Shown here: positions 1 to 5,354 of the stretch, piece after piece
Layout of the letters: each line of letters opens with the position of its first letter
Position numbering within the stretch: position 1 is the stretch's first letter
NCBI GenBank assembly: GCA_022511055.1
Contig: JAFLSH010000191.1
Location: forward strand, 1-5,354
DNA: 5,354 nt
Source of the DNA: Prevotella sp.
GTDB lineage: Bacteria > Bacteroidota > Bacteroidia > Bacteroidales > Bacteroidaceae
Direction of reading: 5' to 3'
Translations under genes and position numbers: made by a program
Notes under the pieces: generated by a model
Databases searched by the model: none
What the model was told of the DNA's origin: nothing
The model's input: the letters and a program-made list of their open reading frames with translations, nothing else

Positions 1-53
1 TATGACAGCAATTTTGGGTCAACTACTATGTTATTGCCATTGCTTTTGTTTGT

Positions 54-689
54 TTAGTAGCCGAATGATTCGCCGACGAGAATGACTTTGTGCTTGCCAC
101 GGGGAGAGTTACGCAGAAAGTGAATGTAGTTGCAGATGCTTTCTGGCGAATTACAGTTGTGGCAGATGCCATCTGTCTGGCAGGGTGTTTTGATGTCGAA
201 GCGGGCGGCGTTTATGGGGGATGCAGTGGAGCGCGCCCGGGCTATAGCGGCCTCTACCGTTTGAGCCACTTTATTCATGCCGATGACAAAGATGACCGTC
301 TTTGGCCCCCAAGTGATGGCTGCAACGCGGTTGCCGTTACCATCGATGTTTACGATGACCCCATCTTCGCTGATGGCGTTTGCGCTTGACAGGTAGACAT
401 CAGCCGTAAAGGCGCGCTCATAGATTTTTACCACTTCTTCACGGTCTGTTACCAAATCGCGGTCGAGTACTTCCAGTGTTCCTCTATTGCGAAGAGCCTG
501 CGGAATGCCCATATCGCGTATAGTCATGGAGCCGCCCCATGTAACCGTGCTGCCATCTTCAATAAGCTGCGAGACTTTTTCAACGGCCTCTGTTGCAGTT
601 GCACAATAGTAGGCTTCCATGTTACGGCGCTTCAAGTTCTGAATCATCCGTTCCGCTAACCGTTTGTTTCTTAGTTCTGTGGGTGTCAT
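54..689 (-). CDS. LUD-domain (LutC/YkgG-like, DUF162) protein with C-terminal four-cysteine cluster
   Basis: This encodes a 211-residue stand-alone LUD-domain protein. The family includes LutB and LutC of lactate utilisation, but single LUD proteins of this kind are mostly uncharacterised. Visible family features are WGGS near residues 51-54, the conserved block starting SSANAISEDG at 101 and running through a VNIDGNGNR stretch, then WGPK at 127-130. A C-terminal cluster C170, C176, C179, C186 (pattern C-x5-C-x2-C-x6-C, with NSPESIC) suggests a metal or iron-sulfur site; that is inference. I start at the ATG ending at 689. An upstream in-frame TTG at 720-722 would add 11 residues but overlaps the predicted -7 promoter element, so it would lie upstream of the transcript start. 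No clear Shine-Dalgarno is seen, which is common in Bacteroidetes. No lutA or lutB partner lies in the window. The 53 bases beyond the stop contain nothing I can support, not even a clear terminator. The family is confident; the substrate is unknown. Confidence 0.9.
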   Translation of the reverse strand: MTPTELRNKRLAERMIQNLKRRNMEAYYCATATEAVEKVSQLIEDGSTVTWGGSMTIRDMGIPQALRNRGTLEVLDRDLVTDREEVVKIYERAFTADVYLSSANAISEDGVIVNIDGNGNRVAAITWGPKTVIFVIGMNKVAQTVEAAIARARSTASPINAARFDIKTPCQTDGICHNCNSPESICNYIHFLRNSPRGKHKVILVGESFGY

Positions 690-719
690 ATTCCGATTGT
701 TTTTGGGTTTTACTTGTGG

Positions 720-751
720 CAAAGGTAATTAAAAACATTGGAAACTCCAAA
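720..751 (-). promoter_or_regulatory. Bacteroidetes-type promoter for the LUD gene
   Basis: On the minus strand a -33 element TTTG (748-751) is followed, after 20 bases, by TACCTTTG (720-727), an exact match to the Bacteroidetes -7 consensus TAnnTTTG. Transcription would begin near 712-716, leaving about 25 bases before the ATG at 689. The promoter overlaps the hairpin terminator of the upstream gene. It is a pattern match with the same geometry as the promoter at 2146-2177. Confidence 0.65.
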
Positions 752-771
752 GAAGTTCCCAATGTTTTTTT
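731..771 (-). terminator. Hairpin terminator downstream of the sulfhydrylase gene
   Basis: Arms 731-746 and 754-769 form a 16-pair inverted repeat around a 7-base loop. The one irregular position becomes a G-U wobble in the minus-strand RNA. The hairpin begins about 30 bases after the stop of the gene at 801-2087, and the minus-strand copy ends in five T residues followed by AATT, as expected for an intrinsic terminator. The other strand ends in seven T residues (765-771), so it could work in both directions, although no plus-strand gene leads into it. The -33 element of the LUD promoter sits at the loop. Confidence 0.7.
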
Positions 772-800
772 GAGTTGTGCCGCTAAATTAGTTCCCAGTC

Positions 801-2087
801 TTAGATTTGCTCCAGAGCCTGTGCCAAGTCTTCGATGATGTCATCGATATGCTCCGTTCCGATGGAGAGACGGATGGTAGATGGCGTAATGTGTTGCTCT
901 TCAAGTTCTTGCGGAGTCATCTGTGAGTGGGTTGTTGTGTAGGGATGGATGACCAGACTCTTCACATCAGCCACGTTGGCCAGCAGCGAGAATATCTGCA
1001 GGGCATCAATGAACTTCCATGCCTCTTCCTGCCCGCCTTTGATTTCGACAGTGAAGATGCTGCCGCCGCCGTTGGGGAAGTATTTCTGATAGAGAGCATG
1101 GTCTGGATGGTCAGGCAGACTGGGGTGGTTTACCTTCGCCACCTTTGGATGGCTCTTCAGGAAGTTCACCACTTTCAGCGCATTCTCGACATGGCGCTCC
1201 ACGCGCAGGCTCAGTGTCTCAACGCCTTGCAGCAGTATGAAGGCGTTGAAGGGCGAGATGGCGGCACCCGTATCGCGCAGGATGACGGCACGGATGCGCG
1301 TGACGAAGGCGGCTGCCCCGGCTACATCAGCAAACACGGCGCCATGATACGAAGGGTCTGGCTTGGCCAGCGTGGGGAACTTATCGGCATTGGCTTTCCA
1401 GTCGAACTTACCGCCATCTACGATGACACCGCCGAGACTTGTGCCATGGCCGCCAAGGAATTTTGTGGCCGAGTGTACAACGATGTCTGCCCCATGCTCA
1501 ATCGGGCGAATCAGGTAAGGCGTGCCGAAGGTGTTGTCTATAATCAGCGGGATGTTGTGCTTGTGAGCCACCGCTGCCACGCCTTCGATGTTGGTAACAT
1601 CACTGTTCGGGTTGCCGAAAGTCTCTACGAACACCACCTTTGTGTTAGGCTGAATGGCAGCTTCCAGTGCCTCAAGGTCGTTTACCTTCACAATGGTGTT
1701 GCTGATGCCCTGCGTGGCCAGTGTGTGCGTAATCAGGTTGAAAGAGCCGCCATAGAGGTTGTCGGCTGCCACAATGTGGTCGCCAGCCTGCACGATGTTT
1801 TGCAGGGCATAGGTGACGGCAGCCGCACCAGAGGCCACTGCCAGACCGGCCACGCCGCCTTCGAGGGCAGCCACGCGGTCTTCGAACACGCCCTGCGTGG
1901 AGTTGGTCAGGCGGCCATAGATGTTGCCCAGGTCGCGCAGCGCGAAGCGGTCGGCAGCATGCTGCGAATTGCGAAACACGTATGAAGTGGTCTGATAGAT
2001 GGGCACCGCGCGGGCATCGGTTGCGGGGTCTGCCTGTTCCTGACCTACATGGAGTTGCAAAGTCTCAAAACGATAATTCTTACTCAT
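801..2087 (-). CDS. metY: O-acetylhomoserine sulfhydrylase (O-acetylhomoserine aminocarboxypropyltransferase)
   Basis: This is a cytoplasmic PLP enzyme of the Cys/Met-metabolism family. It joins sulfide to O-acetylhomoserine to give homocysteine and acetate, the direct sulfhydrylation route to methionine. The 428-residue length is normal for this subgroup. Visible family residues are Y57 and R59 (cofactor phosphate contact from the neighbouring subunit), ASGAAA at 85-90, Y112 in LYGG, D184 in IIDNTFGTP, the Schiff-base lysine K209 in HSATKFLGGHG, the block DVKSLVIHP after about residue 373, and R406 in STIRLSIG (substrate carboxylate). The DVKSLVIHP-type block and the long insert after K209 favour sulfhydrylase over cystathionine gamma-synthase or methionine gamma-lyase; some members also use O-acetylserine. 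The ATG has an AAGGA-like site 8 bases upstream (2096-2100). The gene has its own promoter, is divergent from an Lrp-type regulator and ends at a hairpin terminator. No lesions are seen. Confidence 0.95.
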   Translation of the reverse strand: MSKNYRFETLQLHVGQEQADPATDARAVPIYQTTSYVFRNSQHAADRFALRDLGNIYGRLTNSTQGVFEDRVAALEGGVAGLAVASGAAAVTYALQNIVQAGDHIVAADNLYGGSFNLITHTLATQGISNTIVKVNDLEALEAAIQPNTKVVFVETFGNPNSDVTNIEGVAAVAHKHNIPLIIDNTFGTPYLIRPIEHGADIVVHSATKFLGGHGTSLGGVIVDGGKFDWKANADKFPTLAKPDPSYHGAVFADVAGAAAFVTRIRAVILRDTGAAISPFNAFILLQGVETLSLRVERHVENALKVVNFLKSHPKVAKVNHPSLPDHPDHALYQKYFPNGGGSIFTVEIKGGQEEAWKFIDALQIFSLLANVADVKSLVIHPYTTTHSQMTPQELEEQHITPSTIRLSIGTEHIDDIIEDLAQALEQI

Positions 2088-2145
2088 AGCTTTTTTCCTT
2101 TCTTTTTAATGATATTTGTTATTACTAATTCGATTTTTCTGGGTG

Positions 2146-2177
2146 CAAAGGTATATATTTTGGAAATATCCACCAAA
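2146..2177 (-). promoter_or_regulatory. Bacteroidetes-type promoter for the sulfhydrylase gene
   Basis: On the minus strand, TTTG (2174-2177) and TACCTTTG (2146-2153) are separated by 20 bases, matching the TTTG / TAnnTTTG Bacteroidetes promoter. The predicted start near 2138-2142 gives a leader of about 50 bases, too short for a SAM-type riboswitch. That makes DNA-level control at the overlapping dyad (2150-2174) more likely. Confidence 0.7.
2150..2174. promoter_or_regulatory. Candidate operator: 25-base dyad inside the sulfhydrylase promoter
   Basis: The sequence has a perfect 6-base inverted repeat, ATATTT (2155-2160) and AAATAT (2164-2169), around TGG. It extends outward with GGT (2150-2152) and ACC (2172-2174), giving 11-base arms that match at 9 positions. 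It fills the space between the -33 and -7 elements, where a bound protein would block RNA polymerase. An AT-rich dyad with a 15-base core is compatible with Lrp/AsnC-type sites, and an Lrp-type gene lies next door. The dyad is seen; its role and its partner are inferred. Confidence 0.45.
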
Positions 2178-2180
2178 TTG

Positions 2181-2212
2181 TTTCCGTAATTCAGAAGAAA
2201 TACCTAACTTTG
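2181..2212 (+). promoter_or_regulatory. Promoter for the Lrp-transpeptidase-phosphoesterase operon
   Basis: TAACTTTG at 2205-2212 fits the Bacteroidetes TAnnTTTG -7 element. Twenty bases upstream is TTTC (2181-2184), an imperfect -33 element; TTG at 2178-2180 is an alternative with wider spacing. Transcription would start near 2217-2220, about 65 bases before the ATG at 2285. Its -33 lies only four bases from the -33 of the opposing sulfhydrylase promoter, so one bound regulator could affect both. Confidence 0.55.
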
Positions 2213-2284
2213 CAGCCTCTTAAGAAAAGAAAATCTGTTTTAGCCCGTAAAAAGGCTGTTTTGGAGAAATATATTCTATAAGTC

Positions 2285-2749
2285 ATGACAGAGACATTGG
2301 ATAATATTGATTTGCAGATACTTAGAACGCTGCAAAAGAACGCCAAGCTGACCACCAAGGAGCTGGCAGATGCGGTCAACCTGACCGCAACCCCCGTTTT
2401 CGAGCGGCAGAAGCGGCTGGAACGTAAGGGGTATATCAAGAAATACGTGGCGGTGCTTGACCCGGAAAAGCTGAATCAAGGGCTGTTGGTGTTCTGCAAG
2501 GTCAAGCTGAAGCAGATAAACCACGAGATAGCCAACAGCTTCACGCGGCGCATCATGCGGATGCCCGAGGTCATTGAGTGTTACAACACCTCAGGCCAGT
2601 ACGACTATCTGCTGAAAGTGCGCGCCGCCGACATGAAGCAATATCAGGAGTTTGTGCTGAACAAACTGGGCGAGATAGACAGCCTGGCCTCGCTGGAAAG
2701 TGCATTTGTCATGAGCGAGGTGAAGCAGGGATATGCCATAAACGTATGA
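2285..2749 (+). CDS. Lrp/AsnC-family transcriptional regulator
   Basis: The product is 154 residues, the usual size for this family of small-molecule-responsive DNA-binding proteins. Residues about 6-60 form the AsnC-type helix-turn-helix: DNIDLQILRTLQ, then LTTKELADAVNL, then the recognition helix region from about 34 to 50 ending KRLERKGYIKKY. Residues about 68-145 form the RAM ligand-binding and oligomerisation domain, with PEVIECYNTSGQYDYLLKV as its signature. Such proteins usually respond to amino acids and often regulate a divergent neighbour and themselves. Here the divergent neighbour is a methionine/cysteine biosynthesis enzyme, so a sulfur amino acid is a plausible effector, which the sequence does not show. 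The ATG lacks a well-placed Shine-Dalgarno; GGAG at 2263-2266 is too far. The stop overlaps the next gene's ATG (ATGA), implying translational coupling. The family is certain; the target and ligand are not. Confidence 0.95.
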   Translation: MTETLDNIDLQILRTLQKNAKLTTKELADAVNLTATPVFERQKRLERKGYIKKYVAVLDPEKLNQGLLVFCKVKLKQINHEIANSFTRRIMRMPEVIECYNTSGQYDYLLKVRAADMKQYQEFVLNKLGEIDSLASLESAFVMSEVKQGYAINV

Positions 2750-3888
2750 ATACCAGGAAAGAAACACGATTTGACGACATGAGACGAAACCATCTTTTTG
2801 CATTGCTGCTCTTTTTCGCCGTGCTGACCGCCTCGGCACAGCAGCTGCCCACAGACGGCCCGCTAACCATTCGCCCGGCGCTGCAAGAGCTGGGCACCCG
2901 CTTGCTGAAGGGAAAGACGGGCGCCATTGTAGCCATCAACCCGGCCAACGGCGAGATACTCTGCATGGCCACGAACACGCCCAACGGCTTTGACGTGCGC
3001 CAGGCCATCGGCAAGCCGCAGGCTCCCGGCTCAACCTTCAAGACCGCCCAGGCGCTGACGCTGCTCTCCGAGGGAGTCGTAACGCCTGAGACCACGGTCG
3101 AGTGTGTCAACGGAGTTACCGACGGCAATATCAAGGTGGGATGCCACAAGCACCGCTCGCCCCTGATGCTGAGGGATGCCCTGGCCTATTCCTGCAACAC
3201 CTGGTTCCTGATGACCTTTGCCTCGATGATTAACGACGACTTCATGTACGACAGCCGCAACGAGGCCATCACCACTTGGCGGAGCTACATGCAGTCGATG
3301 GGGCTTGGCGGGCCGATGCACATCGACATAGCCGGCGAGCAGGGCGGTCTTTTGGCTGGTGCCGACTACCTGAACCGCCGCTACAAAGACGGGTGGGACG
3401 GAAAGACCATCTGGTGGGCCGGCATGGGGCAGGGCGATGTAACCTGCACCCCGCTGCAACTCTGCAACTTGGCGGCGAGCATTGCCAACCGCGGGTGGTT
3501 TTACGTGCCGCATATCCACAAGAACACGCAGAATCAGCGGTATCTCACCCGCCGGCAGACCAAAGTCGCGGCAGATGCCTACCCGATAGTGGTCGAGGGC
3601 ATGCGGCAGGCCGTTGAGAAGGGAACGGCCACCGCCATCAAGACCACATACCCCATCTGCGGCAAGACGGGCACCATAGAGAATCCGGGTGCCGACCATT
3701 CTGCCTTCATCGGCTTTGCCCCCATGAACGAGCCTAAGATAGCCATTGCCGTCTACGTGGAGCATGCCGGCTTTGGCGCTGACGTGGCAGCCCCGATGGC
3801 GGGTCTGCTCATCGAGATGTATCTGAAGGGGCAGCTGACCGCCCAGTCTGAGGCCAGGGCCAGGCGGCTTGAGGCGAAAACGTTCTGA
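2746..3888 (+). CDS. Exported PBP2-like penicillin-binding transpeptidase domain protein lacking the N-terminal dimerisation domain
   Basis: The 380-residue product has a complete penicillin-binding transpeptidase domain: active-site S96-T97-F98-K99 (APGSTFK), S149-C150-N151, and K307-T308-G309-T310. In PBPs this serine cross-links peptidoglycan stem peptides in the periplasm. IDIAGEQGGLL (193-203), the GMGQGDVTCTPLQL block near 226 and the C-terminal FIGFAP / IAIAVYVEHAGFG blocks resemble PBP2 (MrdA). PBP2, at about 600 residues or more, normally has a membrane anchor and a pedestal domain before this domain. Here only about 60 residues precede the active site, beginning with a signal peptide (MRRNHLFALLLFFAVLTASA, residues 12-31) with an apparent signal peptidase I site after ASA and no lipobox cysteine. 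C120, C133, H134, H136 and C150 lie between the first two motifs and may bind metal. The start at 2746 makes a four-base ATGA overlap with the regulator gene; ATG 2779 gives a more typical signal peptide and is an equal alternative. A structural or regulatory role instead of catalysis is possible. Confidence 0.88.
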   Translation: MNTRKETRFDDMRRNHLFALLLFFAVLTASAQQLPTDGPLTIRPALQELGTRLLKGKTGAIVAINPANGEILCMATNTPNGFDVRQAIGKPQAPGSTFKTAQALTLLSEGVVTPETTVECVNGVTDGNIKVGCHKHRSPLMLRDALAYSCNTWFLMTFASMINDDFMYDSRNEAITTWRSYMQSMGLGGPMHIDIAGEQGGLLAGADYLNRRYKDGWDGKTIWWAGMGQGDVTCTPLQLCNLAASIANRGWFYVPHIHKNTQNQRYLTRRQTKVAADAYPIVVEGMRQAVEKGTATAIKTTYPICGKTGTIENPGADHSAFIGFAPMNEPKIAIAVYVEHAGFGADVAAPMAGLLIEMYLKGQLTAQSEARARRLEAKTF

Positions 3889-3950
3889 GACGGCCTGCCC
3901 GCCACCAGCCGCGAAAGCACCGCACCCAAAAGGAATGAGTTGTAGCAATT

Positions 3951-3955
3951 AAGGA
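3951..3955 (+). promoter_or_regulatory. Shine-Dalgarno site supporting the GTG start at 3964
   Basis: AAGGA lies 8 bases before GTG 3964, which opens directly into a signal peptide (MTKRLLHYLL). This decides the start of the phosphoesterase gene. The 75-base gap before it contains no TAnnTTTG promoter and no hairpin with a T-run, so the gene is probably transcribed with the two genes upstream. Confidence 0.55.
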
Positions 3956-3963
3956 TTGACACT

Positions 3964-5262
3964 GTGACGAAAAGGCTCTTGCACTATCTGTTGGCGCTCT
4001 GCTGCCTCTGTTGCCTGACGGGGCAGGCGCATGGCCAGACCCGCATCACCGTACTCTCTGACATTCACGTGATGGCTTCTGGGCTGGTCGAACAGGATGG
4101 CGCGGCGTGGCAGGCCGTGCTGCGTTCTGACAGGAAGCTGCTGGACTACAGCCAGGCGGCCTTCGACCTGCTGATAGCCCAGACGTTAGACGAGCATCCC
4201 GACATGGTGCTGATAACGGGCGACCTGACCAAAGACGGCGAACTGCTGAGCCATCAGCATGTGGTCAGCCAGCTGGACAGGCTGCGCGATGCGGGCATCA
4301 AGTGCTTTGTCATTCCCGGCAACCACGACCTGGGCACCGTGAACGCGCAAGTGTTCCGGGGCGACCAGACCGCCCCTGCCATGACGGCCGACAGCGCCCA
4401 GTTTGCTGCGCTCTATCGCAATTATGGCTACGGTGCCGGCAGCCGGCGTTGCGGAAACACCCTGACCTATAGCTGCGAGCCGGCCGACGGGCTGACACTG
4501 ATAGGCATTGACTCTGGCCCTGACGGGCTGCTCGCGGCGGCGACCCTCGACTGGGTCTGCCGGCAGGCAGAGCAGGCCCGCACTGACGGCCGGCGGGTGC
4601 TGGTCATGATGCACCACGCCCTGATGCCCCACTTCGCGGGCGAAGACCGGCTGGTGCCCGGCTCTGTGGTGCAGCACTGTGAGACCGTGCGCAACCGCCT
4701 GGCCGATGCAGGCGTGCAGGTGGTGCTGACGGGCCATATCCACATCTCTGACATAGCCAAGGATTTCAGCGCCGACCTTTCGCGCCCCATTTACGATGTG
4801 TCTACGGGCTCTCCCATATCCTATCCCTGCGACTATCGGCGGCTGACGCTGAGTGCCGACCGCACCTTGCTCGCCATCACTACCGGCCGCATCACTTCGC
4901 TGCCCCGTGTCGGCAACTTTGGCGGTGTGGCCAAGCAGCGGCTGCGCCGTTTCCTGTCGGCCTATGCCCGGCGGCAGCTGAAGAGCCGACCGCTTTCTAC
5001 GGCTGCCACCAGTGTGTTTCTGGCGCATGCCGAAGGCAACGAGAACAAGTCGGAAGAGGCACAGGGGCTCTTGGGTACGTTCAATCTTGGAAAGTTTTTC
5101 TTGGGCAGCACTCTCAAATCTAAGCTGGCCGCCCGCGGCGTGACGTGGAGCGAACTGGCAGCGGCAGTCAAGAGCATGCTGACCGACACGACCTCGCTCG
5201 GCATTGACGGCCGCGAGAATCGCACCGACGACCTGAAGCTGACCATCACTCTGACAGATTAG
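3964..5262 (+). CDS. Exported calcineurin-like metallophosphoesterase
   Basis: The 432-residue product has all the metal-binding motifs of the calcineurin-like phosphoesterase fold in order: D33-x-H35 (LSDIHVMA), G86-D87 (LITGDLTKDGE), G119-N120-H121-D122 (IPGNHDLG), H217-H218 (MMHHAL) and G257-H258-I259-H260 (LTGHIHISD). These normally hold two metal ions that hydrolyse phosphomono- or diesters. The first 22-25 residues are a signal peptide with a hydrophobic, unusually cysteine-rich core (ALCCLCCLTG), cleaved probably near QAHG-Q, so the enzyme should act in the periplasm or outside the cell. Residues about 310-432 form a C-terminal extension beyond the catalytic core, with basic stretches (RLRRF, ARRQLKSR) and no domain I recognise. 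The motif spacing resembles the CpdA-like cyclic-nucleotide phosphodiesterase group, but export argues against an intracellular cAMP role; substrate unknown. The gene is last in the apparent operon after the transpeptidase. Confidence 0.92.
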   Translation: MTKRLLHYLLALCCLCCLTGQAHGQTRITVLSDIHVMASGLVEQDGAAWQAVLRSDRKLLDYSQAAFDLLIAQTLDEHPDMVLITGDLTKDGELLSHQHVVSQLDRLRDAGIKCFVIPGNHDLGTVNAQVFRGDQTAPAMTADSAQFAALYRNYGYGAGSRRCGNTLTYSCEPADGLTLIGIDSGPDGLLAAATLDWVCRQAEQARTDGRRVLVMMHHALMPHFAGEDRLVPGSVVQHCETVRNRLADAGVQVVLTGHIHISDIAKDFSADLSRPIYDVSTGSPISYPCDYRRLTLSADRTLLAITTGRITSLPRVGNFGGVAKQRLRRFLSAYARRQLKSRPLSTAATSVFLAHAEGNENKSEEAQGLLGTFNLGKFFLGSTLKSKLAARGVTWSELAAAVKSMLTDTTSLGIDGRENRTDDLKLTITLTD

Positions 5263-5265
5263 CCT

Positions 5266-5283
5266 CGCGCGCGCGTATATATA
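5266..5283. repeat. Alternating purine-pyrimidine tract, (CG)5(TA)4
   Basis: Three bases after the phosphoesterase stop codon there are five CG units followed by four TA units, 18 bases of unbroken pyrimidine-purine alternation. Such tracts can adopt left-handed or cruciform DNA under negative supercoiling. A small hairpin overlaps its end (TATAG 5280-5284, loop TAG, CTATA 5288-5292), but no T-run follows, so I do not call an intrinsic terminator. Confidence 0.7.
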
Positions 5284-5300
5284 GTAGCTATACAAGCTAA

Positions 5301-5338
5301 CCGCCCCACACCCTCAACACCCCCGACACCCGTCCGCA
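5301..5338 (+). terminator. C-rich, G-poor tract: possible Rho loading (rut) region
   Basis: From 5301 to 5330 the plus strand has 20 C and 2 G in 30 bases, with regularly spaced CC and TC/AC dinucleotides and little self-complementarity. It begins about 40 bases after the last stop of a three-gene operon that lacks an intrinsic terminator in the window. C-over-G enrichment in untranslated RNA is the known property of Rho utilisation sites. It is a composition argument only, and the downstream release region is outside the window. Confidence 0.3.
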
Positions 5339-5354
5339 GGGTCTTGCTGTGGCG

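Noticed and set aside
1..53. Possible gene end, small ORF or terminator left of the LUD gene
   Set aside because: Only short frames without domain or start context, and no convincing stem followed by a T-run on either strand.
927..1985. A 352-codon open frame on the plus strand opposite the sulfhydrylase gene
   Set aside because: It is wholly antisense to a full-length PLP enzyme with all catalytic residues, and its translation shows no recognisable domain. It is a product of the codon bias of the real gene.
2088..2145. SAM or other riboswitch upstream of the sulfhydrylase gene
   Set aside because: The predicted leader is about 50 bases, A/T-rich and without paired elements, too short for known SAM riboswitch classes of that size.
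2235..2262. Hairpin AGCC/GGCT with a repeated CTGTTTT in the regulator leader, as a possible attenuator
   Set aside because: Only four base pairs around an eight-base loop, and no competing structure or leader peptide, so it is too weak to call.
2578..2745. Extending the transpeptidase gene upstream to GTG 2578
   Set aside because: The extra 56 codons lie wholly inside the RAM domain of the regulator gene in another frame and would bury the signal peptide. ATG 2746 or 2779 fits better.
3031..3948. A 305-codon minus-strand open frame opposite the transpeptidase gene
   Set aside because: Antisense to the verified transpeptidase motifs, low-complexity composition, and no promoter at its start.
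4186..5295. A 369-codon minus-strand open frame opposite the phosphoesterase gene
   Set aside because: It is rich in Arg, Gly, His and Ala as expected for the antisense of a GC-rich gene, has no domain, and overlaps a protein with five intact metal motifs.

Overview
The window looks like chromosomal DNA from a member of Bacteroidales, possibly Prevotella-like; the genus is a guess. The main evidence is three upstream regions carrying the Bacteroidetes -7 element TAnnTTTG, two of them with a TTTG -33 element exactly 20 bases away. Ribosome-binding sites are weak or absent for several genes, and the PBP2-like and LUD proteins match Bacteroidetes family features from memory. No tRNA, rRNA, CRISPR array, insertion sequence or phage gene is visible.

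Layout. The left half is on the minus strand: a stand-alone LUD-domain protein (54-689) and, upstream of it, a full-length O-acetylhomoserine sulfhydrylase gene (801-2087). They are separated by a hairpin terminator (731-771) whose loop and 3' side are shared with the LUD promoter, so they are probably separate transcription units. A 197-base divergent intergenic region (2088-2284) holds back-to-back promoters and a 25-base dyad lying inside the sulfhydrylase promoter.

The right half is on the plus strand and looks like one operon: an Lrp/AsnC regulator (2285-2749), an exported penicillin-binding-protein-like transpeptidase overlapping it by four bases (ATGA, 2746-3888), and an exported calcineurin-like metallophosphoesterase (GTG start, 3964-5262). 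No promoter or terminator is seen in the 75-base gap before the last gene. After the last stop codon come an alternating (CG)5(TA)4 tract and a C-rich, G-poor stretch that could support Rho-dependent termination.

How they may work together. The sulfhydrylase makes homocysteine (or cysteine) from an O-acetylated amino acid and sulfide. The divergently transcribed Lrp-type regulator is a natural candidate to control it and itself through the dyad. The less expected part is the regulator's translational coupling to a transpeptidase-only PBP2 derivative lacking the usual membrane anchor and dimerisation domain, followed by an exported phosphoesterase. This could tie amino-acid sensing to an envelope function. 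That link is inference; each gene family is individually familiar.
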